A stretch of 25,729 nt of DNA from an uncultured Planctomycetaceae bacterium (lineage in GTDB: Bacteria; Planctomycetota; Planctomycetia; Pirellulales; UBA1268), in assembly GCA_937900985.1 (NCBI GenBank), contig CALCGM010000385.1, positions 1-25,729 on the forward strand. Direction: 5' to 3'. The position numbers were made by a program, and so were the translations under genes. Below are positions 6,365-14,080 of the stretch, in pieces (the first letter of the stretch is position 1; every line of letters starts with the position of its first letter). The notes under the pieces are model-generated. The model had not been told where the DNA came from and did no database searches. It saw only the letters and a list, made by a program, of their open reading frames with translations.

Positions 6365-9034
6365 TCATTCCGCAGCGGCTTCGTCTTTTTCGAGCACTGG
6401 AGCCAGGCCCTCCAGCTGCTTGCGGATGGCGGCGAGCTCGTCGGAAAGTTTCTTGTTGTCGTCCTTGAGCTCGCCAAGTTCTTTCCGAAGGGCCACCACC
6501 TCCGCTGGAGCATCGAGGGCCTGCTTCTCGTTGAGGGTGCTGACGGCGGCCTTGGCTGCCGCGGCGACGCGAGGATTCGGGGCGGCCTGAAGCCCCTCAA
6601 TCGCTGCCAGGGCCCGACGATCGCCCAGCGCCCCCAGGCCTTGGAGCGCCGCGGTTGCGACACCGCTCCGCGGGTCGTTGAGCCATCGCATGAGCAGTTC
6701 TCGCACGGCCGTCGTGTCATCGGCCGCCTGCGCGAGTCCACCCACGCTCCGCAGCCCCTGGGCGAGCCCCCGCGTCGCCATGCCGTCGCCGCGGTCATGC
6801 AGCAGCTCCACCAGGGCTGGCACCAGGGCGGGATCCTGACGACTCTCGATCGCCGCCATCGCTGCGATCAGCAGCTCATCGCGAAAACTGGTCGCACGCA
6901 GCTGCTCGCGGAGCGTCTGCTCGGCTGCATCATCACCAAACCGGGCCAGCGCCCGCGTGGCCACGGCGATGATCTCGGGATTGCGTTCCTCGGCGAGCAC
7001 CTCGTTGACGACGCGACGTGCCGTGGGGTGGTAGCGCTTGGCCACCTGCTCCACGACCGCCTTGCGCACGCGGGCATCGGTTTGGCCTCTCCAGGCACCT
7101 GCGAGCAGCTCGAAGCTTTCGTCAGAGCCGTGCGCTGCCAGGGATTCCGCTGCAGCAAGTCGCACACCGAAGAAGGGGTCGCTCGTCAACGCGGCATGCA
7201 GCAGCTCTGCAGCGGCTTTCGTCTTTCGGTCCGCCAACGCCTTGGCGGCCAGCAGGCGGCCGATCATGTCGTCGCTGCGAGCGATCTGGGCTTTGAGCAT
7301 CGCGTCGGACTTCTTGAAGGCGACCTTCGCCAAGAGGCTGGAGTCCGGGTCAAACCGAACAACCTCCGGCTCGCTCGGCAGCGCGACATAGAAGTCTTCC
7401 GACTGCTTGCTGACCGTGATGGCGTGATCAACGATTTCGTCGCCCACGACAAACCTCACCACGGCAGGAAACTCAAACACCCGTGCGCCATTGTCCGTCT
7501 TGTGGGTCTGCGCGATCGACACCTTGGCCAGGCCCGTCTTTGCCTGCCAGGCGTAGTCGATTTTCAGTTCTGGGGCACCCGGGCTGTAGACCCACTGATC
7601 GAAAAAACGGTCGAACGGCCGGCCGCAGTGCTCCTCGATCACCTGTCGCAGGTCGTCGGAGACCACGCTCGTGTAGGCGTGCTTCTCCAGGTAGGCCTTG
7701 ATGCAGCGGCGGTAGAGGTCGTCACCCAGCTGGCAGCGGAGCATGTGCAGCACCCAGCCGCCCTTGGGGTAGGAGCGGAAGTCAAACTGCTGCATGGGGT
7801 TGGTGTATTCGTTGAAGACGATCGGCCGCTTGTCGTCGTTGCGGGGAAGCACCCGGTCGTGGGCATCCTTGTAGAGCTCATAGAGCATCGCATCACGGCC
7901 CTGGGAATGCCCCTCGTAGAGATGGGTGTAGTAGGTGGCGAAGCCTTCGTTGAGCCAGAGGTGGCTCCAGTCTTTGCAGGTGACGAGGTCGCCAAACCAC
8001 TGATGGGCCATCTCATGGGCATCGAGCCTGCGGGTGGTGTGCAGATTCTCGGTGGCCGTGGAAAAAATGGTGTTGTGGGTGAGAGTGCTGAGCGTGGTGT
8101 TTTCCATGCCCCCTGCTGAGAAGTCGAGGATGGTCACCTGGTCGTATTTCGGCCACGGAAAGGGGACGCCGATCTCCTCCTCGAAGAAGGCCATGATGGC
8201 CGGCGTGTCGACAAACGAGTTGGCCGCATGCTCCGCCACCGACGGCTGCGTGTAAAAACCCAGCGGCACATCGCGGTGCTGCTTCTCGAGCTTGGCGAAG
8301 TGACCTGCCACCAGACAGATCAGGTAGCTGACATGGGGCTGTTTCTGCAGCCAGTGAACCGCCTTCATGCCGTCGGCTTCCGCGGTTTCGCCGATCAGCT
8401 GCCCGTTGCTGAGCACCGTCATCTCAGCGGGCACGTGGCAGATGATCTCGGTGCTTGAGCGTTCGTTGGGATAGTCGAAGCAGGGAAACCAGTGCCGCGC
8501 CTCGTGGGCCTCGCCCTGCGTCCAGAGGTGGGTGTCGCCCTCGGGGTAGCCCATGTCGGCGGTGCGGAAATAGAGCCCTTGCTCGGGCTCGGCCGCGTAG
8601 TCGATCTCCAGGGTCAAGCTCGTGCCGGGCGCGACCGGCTCGGCAAACACCACCTGAAGGTCGCTCGCCGACGCCGCAAAGCTGCGAACACGCTGCGACG
8701 GGCAGCGCACGTCGCTGATGGCGAGGTTGACCGCGTCGAGCCGCAGCACCTCAAGCGGCGTTGCCAGCACCGTGGCGGTGATCGAGGCGGTGCCGGAGAC
8801 GGTCTTTTCGGAAAAGCTCGGGGTCACATCGAGCCTGATGTGCGTCACGTCGACCTGACGGTCGGGCGCATACTGATACGTGCCATCGAGTTCCATGCCG
8901 GGGGGCAGCAGCTGGCGATGCTCCTGCTCGCAGTATCGGCAGATGATTTCGCTGGCAACAACAGCCACTCCGGGGCCTGTGGTCGAGAGAGCGGTGAGAG
9001 CGGCGAGCATCATCACGATCGGTCGTCGGCACAT
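6365..9034 (-). CDS. Secreted M1-family aminopeptidase with HEAT-like repeats and C-terminal coiled coil
   Basis: This predicted zinc aminopeptidase (889 aa from the ATG at 9034) would remove N-terminal residues from peptides outside the cytoplasm. A Sec signal (hydrophobic residues about 7-27) is followed by the M1 N-terminal beta domain. The catalytic domain has GGMEN at 308-312, a variant of the GAMEN exopeptidase motif, and HEMAH at 340-344 followed by NEGFA with the third zinc ligand Glu363, correctly spaced by 18 residues. After about residue 560 come alpha-helical HEAT-like repeats with phrases such as AAESLAAHGSDESF and ATRALARFGDDAAEQ. The last 45 residues form a charged coiled coil (LRKELGELKDDNKKLSDELA). 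AGGAG seven bases upstream supports this start; the longer frame to 9133 has no such site. It is divergent from the phosphodiesterase gene and likely monocistronic. Confidence 0.9.
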   Translation of the reverse strand: MCRRPIVMMLAALTALSTTGPGVAVVASEIICRYCEQEHRQLLPPGMELDGTYQYAPDRQVDVTHIRLDVTPSFSEKTVSGTASITATVLATPLEVLRLDAVNLAISDVRCPSQRVRSFAASASDLQVVFAEPVAPGTSLTLEIDYAAEPEQGLYFRTADMGYPEGDTHLWTQGEAHEARHWFPCFDYPNERSSTEIICHVPAEMTVLSNGQLIGETAEADGMKAVHWLQKQPHVSYLICLVAGHFAKLEKQHRDVPLGFYTQPSVAEHAANSFVDTPAIMAFFEEEIGVPFPWPKYDQVTILDFSAGGMENTTLSTLTHNTIFSTATENLHTTRRLDAHEMAHQWFGDLVTCKDWSHLWLNEGFATYYTHLYEGHSQGRDAMLYELYKDAHDRVLPRNDDKRPIVFNEYTNPMQQFDFRSYPKGGWVLHMLRCQLGDDLYRRCIKAYLEKHAYTSVVSDDLRQVIEEHCGRPFDRFFDQWVYSPGAPELKIDYAWQAKTGLAKVSIAQTHKTDNGARVFEFPAVVRFVVGDEIVDHAITVSKQSEDFYVALPSEPEVVRFDPDSSLLAKVAFKKSDAMLKAQIARSDDMIGRLLAAKALADRKTKAAAELLHAALTSDPFFGVRLAAAESLAAHGSDESFELLAGAWRGQTDARVRKAVVEQVAKRYHPTARRVVNEVLAEERNPEIIAVATRALARFGDDAAEQTLREQLRATSFRDELLIAAMAAIESRQDPALVPALVELLHDRGDGMATRGLAQGLRSVGGLAQAADDTTAVRELLMRWLNDPRSGVATAALQGLGALGDRRALAAIEGLQAAPNPRVAAAAKAAVSTLNEKQALDAPAEVVALRKELGELKDDNKKLSDELAAIRKQLEGLAPVLEKDEAAAE

Positions 9035-9041
9035 CGGGCAA

Positions 9042-9046
9042 CTCCT
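9042..9046 (-). promoter_or_regulatory. Ribosome binding site deciding the aminopeptidase start
   Basis: Read on the minus strand, AGGAG lies seven bases before the ATG at 9034. It places the start directly in front of the signal peptide instead of 33 codons upstream. Confidence 0.55.
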
Positions 9047-9134
9047 GAAGCGGTCTGGGGCATGGCACGCGTCGCGTCGGTGGGCTGCCGCAGCGAATGC
9101 TAAGAGCGTACTCAACCAGCCCTGCCTGTTCATC

Positions 9135-9153
9135 TCATCCCCAAAGGGGGTGA
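9135..9153. other. Compact 8-bp hairpin in the divergent region
   Basis: TCATCCCC (9135-9142) pairs with GGGGGTGA (9146-9153), including one wobble, around an AAA loop. It lies about 100 bases from the aminopeptidase start and 90 bases before the phosphodiesterase start. It lacks a T-run and is more likely a leader structure or protein site than a terminator. Confidence 0.35.
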
Positions 9154-9243
9154 TCAGGGCTGCTGTGGAAAAGATGGGGTTGCCTCAGGGCGACCGTCTG
9201 CATCGACTCACCGCTGGACGAGACACGCCGCCGAGGAGAGACC

Positions 9244-11097
9244 ATGACGTTCCGAGCAGCCGCCCGAGCCGTGATTCAGGCCCTCTTCGGCCGCTGGAAG
9301 ATGCTGTTTTTGACAGACATGCTGGTGAAGGCCGTGGCGTTTGTGCTGCTGGCACCCCTGGCGGCCGGCCTGCTGCAGCTGTCGCTGTGGGCGGCAGGCA
9401 GCGGCACACTCGCAGATGCCGACATCCTGGCGTTCGTGCTCAGGCCGCTTGGCTGGCTGGTGCTCGTGGGGGCGGGGGCGGTGTCGCTCGGCATTGTGGC
9501 GGTTGAGCAGGCGACGCTGCTGGTGGTCCTGATGGCTCCCGAGCCCTCGTCGCTCAGCCTTGGCACGGCATTTGGACTGGCGGCAGCTCGCAGCCGACAG
9601 ATTCTCGGACTCACCGTCTGGCTCGTTGGCCTTGCGTCTGTGGTGATCGCACCCTTTGCCGGCGTGGCTGCGGTGATCGCACTGTGGCTGCTGGGAGACT
9701 ACGACATCAACTACTATCTCGCCGAGCAGCCGCCAGCCTTCCAGGCTGCCTTGGCGTGCGGGGCCGTCTTGGCAGCAGGTCTGACGCTTGTGCTGGCCTG
9801 GCTCGCCTCCGGCTGGATCCTCTCGCTGCCGCTGGTGCTCTTTGAAGGGCTCGCACCGCGGGAGGCGCTGGCCGAGAGCCGGAGGCGGACAGCCGGAAGT
9901 CGGCGGGTGGTGGTCATGCTGCTGCTCGCGTGGGGCCTCGCGAGTGTGGTCATCAGTTTTTTGACAACGTCCGCCGTGGTGCTGGGGGCGCGGCAGCTGG
10001 TGCCGCTGGCGACGGGAACACTTCCGCGGCTCGTGTTTGCCATCGGTGGCACGCTCGCGGTGTGGTTTGCTGCCAGCCTGGTGGTCAACCTGCTGACAAC
10101 GGTCAGTTTTTCTGCGGTGCTTTCCGAAGCCTACCGCCGGCTCGCTGCTGTCGGGCATGTGGAGGCTGCGCCGCTGCCTGCGGGCAGACTCTCGGCTGCG
10201 GCGGGACGGCTGCGGCTCAACCGGAGACGCGTTGCGGCGGTGCTGTGCGTGGGCTGTGCGTTCGTGGCCACACTCGGCGGGCTCGCGGCCCGTCAGGTGC
10301 GGTTTGATGACGACGTGGTGGTGATCGGGCACCGCGGGGCCGGGAAGTTCGCGCCGGAAAACACACTGGCGTCGGTGGAGCGGGCGATCGCCGACGGCGC
10401 CGACTGGGTGGAGGTGGACGTGCAGGAGACGACCGATGGCGAGGTGGTCGTGGTGCACGACAGCGACTTTATGAAGCTCGCCGGCGTTCCCCTGAAGGTC
10501 TGGGAGGCGACCATCGCCGAGGTGGAGGCGGTGGATGTGGGGAGCCGGTTTGATCCCGCGTTTGCTGGCGAGCGGGTGCCGACGCTGGCGGCGGTGCTCG
10601 AGGCCTGTCGCGGGAGGGCGGGCGTCACCATCGAGCTCAAGGACTACGGCCATGGCCAGATGCTTGAGGAGCGGGTGGCCGGCATCGTCGAAGCCTGCGG
10701 AATGGAACGCGACGTGGTGGTGATGTCGCTCAAGCCGACGGTGGTGAAACGCATGAAGAGCCTGCGGCCCGACTGGACCGTCGGCCTGCTGATGTCGGTG
10801 TCGGTGGGGGATGCGAGCACGCTGGAGGCCGATTTTTTGGCCGTGAATGCCCGGTTCGTCAGCCGAGGGTTTGTCCGTCGGGCCCATCGGGCTGGAAAAC
10901 AGGTCTTCGTCTGGACCACCAATGACGCGGTGTCGATTTCGCGGATGATCGGCCGTGGCGTCGACGGTGTGATCACCGACGACCCAGATCTGGCCAGGCG
11001 GGTGATCGTTCAGCGGGCAGCCCTCAGCCCGGTGGAACGCGTCGTACTGGAGCTGGCGGAGCTGCTTGGCGTGGAGACCTCGATCGGCAGCCAGTAG
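9244..11097 (+). CDS. Membrane-anchored glycerophosphodiester phosphodiesterase
   Basis: This 617-aa protein is predicted to hydrolyse glycerophosphodiesters to glycerol-3-phosphate and an alcohol. Residues 1-350 are a multi-helix membrane domain (about six to eight hydrophobic segments) of the kind fused to GDPD enzymes in Gram-positives and some others. The GDPD barrel follows: HRGAGKFAPENT with His363 and Arg364, EVDVQ with metal ligands Glu390 and Asp392, and the second catalytic histidine in VVVVHD at His405. Later family features are VTIELK, VVVMSLKP, FVWTTND and GVDGVITDDP. All expected catalytic residues are present. GAGGAGAG three bases before the ATG supports the start. It is divergent from the aminopeptidase and 100 bases upstream of a DUF1501 gene. 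A role in phospholipid turnover is inferred from the family. Confidence 0.92.
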   Translation: MTFRAAARAVIQALFGRWKMLFLTDMLVKAVAFVLLAPLAAGLLQLSLWAAGSGTLADADILAFVLRPLGWLVLVGAGAVSLGIVAVEQATLLVVLMAPEPSSLSLGTAFGLAAARSRQILGLTVWLVGLASVVIAPFAGVAAVIALWLLGDYDINYYLAEQPPAFQAALACGAVLAAGLTLVLAWLASGWILSLPLVLFEGLAPREALAESRRRTAGSRRVVVMLLLAWGLASVVISFLTTSAVVLGARQLVPLATGTLPRLVFAIGGTLAVWFAASLVVNLLTTVSFSAVLSEAYRRLAAVGHVEAAPLPAGRLSAAAGRLRLNRRRVAAVLCVGCAFVATLGGLAARQVRFDDDVVVIGHRGAGKFAPENTLASVERAIADGADWVEVDVQETTDGEVVVVHDSDFMKLAGVPLKVWEATIAEVEAVDVGSRFDPAFAGERVPTLAAVLEACRGRAGVTIELKDYGHGQMLEERVAGIVEACGMERDVVVMSLKPTVVKRMKSLRPDWTVGLLMSVSVGDASTLEADFLAVNARFVSRGFVRRAHRAGKQVFVWTTNDAVSISRMIGRGVDGVITDDPDLARRVIVQRAALSPVERVVLELAELLGVETSIGSQ

Positions 11098-11185
11098 GTG
11101 CTCGCTTCTGCTTGGAGTCGAACGCATGGTCGGCGTATGCTTTTCCGGAAGAGGGGCAGCGGGAGCAGCGTGGTTGGGCAGGGCA

Positions 11186-11192
11186 GAGGGAG
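11186..11192 (+). promoter_or_regulatory. Ribosome binding site deciding the first DUF1501 start
   Basis: GAGGGAG lies five bases before the ATG at 11198 and favours it over the in-frame ATGs at 11066 and 11126. The chosen start puts the twin-arginine motif close to the N-terminus, and avoids the overlap with the phosphodiesterase gene that the 11066 start would cause. Confidence 0.55.
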
Positions 11193-11197
11193 AACGC

Positions 11198-12622
11198 ATG
11201 CACACGTGGAGCGGCCAACGGCAGGCGGTGCAGAGCCGACGCGAACTCTTGGTGGCATCGGCCGCTGGATTTGCGGGCCTCCGCTTTGGCAGACCGCAGG
11301 CAGACGCATCTGGTGTGATCGGGCCTGGAGGCGGGAAAGCCAAGTCGGTGATCCTGTTCTTCCTCTGCGGTGGCGCCTCGCATCTCGACACCTGGGACAT
11401 GAAGCCCGATGCGCCGGCTGAGTATCGCGGGCCGTTTGGCCCCATCGGCACGTCGGCTCCCGGGGTGCGGCTGTGTGAGCATCTGCCGCTGCTTGCCACG
11501 CAGGCGCACCACCTCGCCGTGGTCAACTCGGTTGGCGGCACGGTCAACACCAACGACCACCACGCCGGCTACTACTACAACCTCACCGGCCATGTGCCGG
11601 ATGTGACCTTTCGCACGCTCGGCAACGACCGCACACCGCAGCCCGACGACTGGCCGTTCATGGGGTCGGTGGTGGGATCGCGGCGGCCGCAGGCTGGCCC
11701 GCTGCCCAACGCCATCTCGCTCCCGCACATGCCGAGCACGAAGCCCTACACCCGACCGGGGCAGTTTGCCGCGCGGATGGGCGTGGAGTTTGACCCGCTC
11801 TACCTGCATGGCTCGGTGGAGGAGCCGCTGCGGTTTCAGTCGCCGTCGCTCTCGCTCTCCGACGCGTTGACCAAAGACGACCTGCTCTCACGCCAGCGGC
11901 TGCTCGCCCAGCTCGACGCGGCTCGGCAGACCTTTGACGCATCGCCGGAGGTTGACATCTGGAAGCGGCAGCAGCAGCGAACGCTCGATCTGCTGCTGGC
12001 CTCGCAGACCACCGATGCCTTCGACCTTGGGCGGGAGCCGGCAGGCCTTCGCGAACGCTACGGCGAGACCGTCAATGGCATGAGCCTGCTGCTCGCCCGC
12101 CGGCTCGTCGAGGCAGGGATTCCGTTTGTCACCGTTTTCTGGAAGGAAAACGAGAAGATCAAAGACAAATGCAAGAGCGCCGGTGGCTGGGATACCCACG
12201 GCAACAACTTCAACTGTCTGAAAGACTATCTGTTGCCGGAGTTTGACCGCTGCTTCTCGGCCCTCGTCGAAGACCTGGCCGACCGTGGCCTGCTGGAGGA
12301 AACCCTCCTGCTGGTGACCAGCGAGATGGGCCGCAAGCCGAAGATCGGCGACCCCCGCAGCGGCGGTGAAGGCGGAGCAGGCCGCGACCACTGGACGCAC
12401 TGCCTGAGCGTGTTGTTTGCCGGTGGTGGCATTCAGGGCGGGCAGACCTATGGCGCGAGCGACCGCTTCGGTGAGTATCCGGCCGATCAACCGCTGACGC
12501 CGGCCGACGTGACGAAGACGGTCTATTACGCCACGGGCACGCATGATCTCGAAGGCCGCGATGCCCAAGGCCGGCCCTACCAGCTGTTGGCGGAAGGCGA
12601 ACCGATTTCGGCGCTCTTTTGA
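11198..12622 (+). CDS. DUF1501 protein (copy 1), Tat-exported, alkaline-phosphatase-superfamily-like
   Basis: This 474-aa protein belongs to DUF1501, a family very abundant in planctomycetes and placed in the alkaline phosphatase/sulfatase superfamily; its reaction is not known. A twin-arginine signal with SRRELL at residues 13-18 and a following hydrophobic stretch predict folded export. Family marks are FLCGGASHLDTWDMKP (56-70), VRLCEHLP, an HHAGYYYNLTGH segment, a region ending ARRLVEAG, GGWDTHGNNF near 330, TSEMGRKPKI, GRDHW at 395-399 and FAGGGIQGGQTYGASD. It differs from the two other copies in having WKENEKIKDKCKS before GGWDTHG. It stands alone downstream of the phosphodiesterase gene, without a DUF1549 partner on its strand, and its last 46 bases overlap the end of the opposing WD40 gene. 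Confidence 0.88.
   Translation: MHTWSGQRQAVQSRRELLVASAAGFAGLRFGRPQADASGVIGPGGGKAKSVILFFLCGGASHLDTWDMKPDAPAEYRGPFGPIGTSAPGVRLCEHLPLLATQAHHLAVVNSVGGTVNTNDHHAGYYYNLTGHVPDVTFRTLGNDRTPQPDDWPFMGSVVGSRRPQAGPLPNAISLPHMPSTKPYTRPGQFAARMGVEFDPLYLHGSVEEPLRFQSPSLSLSDALTKDDLLSRQRLLAQLDAARQTFDASPEVDIWKRQQQRTLDLLLASQTTDAFDLGREPAGLRERYGETVNGMSLLLARRLVEAGIPFVTVFWKENEKIKDKCKSAGGWDTHGNNFNCLKDYLLPEFDRCFSALVEDLADRGLLEETLLLVTSEMGRKPKIGDPRSGGEGGAGRDHWTHCLSVLFAGGGIQGGQTYGASDRFGEYPADQPLTPADVTKTVYYATGTHDLEGRDAQGRPYQLLAEGEPISALF
12577..12622. other. Tail-to-tail overlap of two coding regions
   Basis: The end of DUF1501 copy 1 (plus) and the end of PSCyt1-WD40 (minus) share 46 bases, so each gene's last codons are read from opposite strands. 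No intergenic terminator can exist here, so the two transcripts probably have complementary ends. Confidence 0.7.
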
Positions 12623-14040
12623 GCGGCTGCCCTGAGGGCGACCGGCTCGTTGGGCTGGGCCTGCCAGCGGGTGACCGAGGCGGCGTCGGCGGTATTCCAG
12701 AGCTGGATCGTGCCGTCGTGGCTGCCGGTGGCGATGCGGGAGCCGTCGGGGCTCACTGCGGTGCAGAGCAGCCAGTCGGCCGGAGCCTGAAACTCTTTCA
12801 CGGCATTGTCGGCGAGGCTGATCCGCCGCAGGCGGCCGTCTGCCGCGGGCAGCCAGATGGCATCTGGCGACAAAGCGAGCCGAAACCCCGCACCACCGAG
12901 GCCGACGTCGGCAACCTTTTTGGCGTCGCCTACGTTCCAGCGGTGGAGCTGCTTGTCGTCGCCGGTGGAAAAGGCCTGCGAACCGTCGGCGAGCAGAGCC
13001 ACGCCACGCACGGGCCCGGTGTGGCCCTGATAGCTCACCAGCAGCTCACCGCTGCTGGCGTCAAAGACCTTTGCCGACCCATCGCGGCTGGCCGAGGCGA
13101 GGCGACCGCCGTCGCCGCTAAAGCTGACCGCGGTCACCTGCTCGGCATGGCTCTGCGAGGCCAGCATCAGCTCGCCACTGGCCGCGTCGATCAGCCGCAC
13201 GGTTTTGTCTGCACAGGCTGCCGCCACGGCCGCCCCATCAGGTCGATAGGCGAGGTCGAGCACCACGTCGTCCAGCCGCACCGGCACGAGCCTCACCTCG
13301 TCGGCGTTGCCGCCGGTGAGCGACACAAAGCGAACCTCCCCCTCTCGGCCCGGCTGTCCGCAGCCCACCGCAAGCGTCTGGCCATCAGGGCTCACCGCCA
13401 GGGCATACACCCGCTCGCCGACGTTGCCGATGCGGTGAGCGAGCGAGCCGTCGAGGTTCCAGACGAGCACCTCGTGGTAGCCCGAGGTGTAGAGCTGCGT
13501 GCCATCCGGCGAGAAGGCAACGGCCGTCACGGGCAGTGCCGCCGGATAGGCTGCCGGGGCTGCCGGGTGCTGGGGCGGCGGGATCACCTGCTGCAGCGGC
13601 ATCGACGGATCTGGAGCGTCGAAACTCGCCCCGGCGGCCACCCACTGCGTCAGCACGGCGACCGCTGCATCGCCGAGCGCCGCAGTTTCCGCGGGCATCC
13701 GCTCAGACTCGTCGTGTGAGGTGATTCGCCGAATCAGTTCGGCCGGCTCGCCATCCTCGCCTACCAGGGGCAGCAGGCCGGAGTCGCCGGCTGTGCCAAG
13801 GCTCTCAAAGGTGTCGACCCGGTAGCCGCCCTCAGCCTTTCGCGGGTTGTGGCAGGCGAGACAGTGCTCAACGAGCAGAGGAGCGACGTCGCGGGAGAAG
13901 CTTGCTGAGGGCGGAGCGGGCTCATCCCCGAGAGCAGTCTGCATGCCGGGTGTCAGCAGGAGGCCGCAGAGCATGCCAAGGCAGGCCGTGGCCGCTTGCG
14001 ACGTGGGGGCAGGGCCCCGTGGGTGCATGGCATCGAGCAT
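12577..14040 (-). CDS. PSCyt1 cytochrome c domain fused to WD40 repeats (module A, third gene)
   Basis: From the ATG at 14040 the protein is 487 aa. A hydrophobic export signal (about residues 17-37) precedes a planctomycete-type cytochrome c domain: SRDVAPLLVEHCLACH with CLACH at 60-64, then a GGYRVDTFESLG segment and a RMPAE site, as in PSCyt1. From about residue 168 to 460, repeated VTAVAFSPDGTQLYTSG-like and VRLIDAASGELM-like units form a WD40 beta-propeller of about seven blades. This suggests a haem-carrying extracytoplasmic protein whose propeller binds partner proteins. AGGGA eleven bases upstream weakly supports the start; the longer frame to 14196 would overlap the previous gene. 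It starts 40 bases after the 1548-aa gene stops, so it is very likely co-transcribed with it. Redox partners and substrate are unknown. Confidence 0.85.
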   Translation of the reverse strand: MLDAMHPRGPAPTSQAATACLGMLCGLLLTPGMQTALGDEPAPPSASFSRDVAPLLVEHCLACHNPRKAEGGYRVDTFESLGTAGDSGLLPLVGEDGEPAELIRRITSHDESERMPAETAALGDAAVAVLTQWVAAGASFDAPDPSMPLQQVIPPPQHPAAPAAYPAALPVTAVAFSPDGTQLYTSGYHEVLVWNLDGSLAHRIGNVGERVYALAVSPDGQTLAVGCGQPGREGEVRFVSLTGGNADEVRLVPVRLDDVVLDLAYRPDGAAVAAACADKTVRLIDAASGELMLASQSHAEQVTAVSFSGDGGRLASASRDGSAKVFDASSGELLVSYQGHTGPVRGVALLADGSQAFSTGDDKQLHRWNVGDAKKVADVGLGGAGFRLALSPDAIWLPAADGRLRRISLADNAVKEFQAPADWLLCTAVSPDGSRIATGSHDGTIQLWNTADAASVTRWQAQPNEPVALRAAAQKSAEIGSPSANSW

Positions 14041-14080
14041 GGTGTGGGCGTTCCCTGGTGTGGCAAAGCGGGCGGCGGCT

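Noticed and set aside
9208..11553. 781-aa minus-strand open frame across the phosphodiesterase
   Set aside because: It is antisense to a gene with intact catalytic motifs, of low-complexity His/Arg/Gln composition and with no ribosome site or domain.
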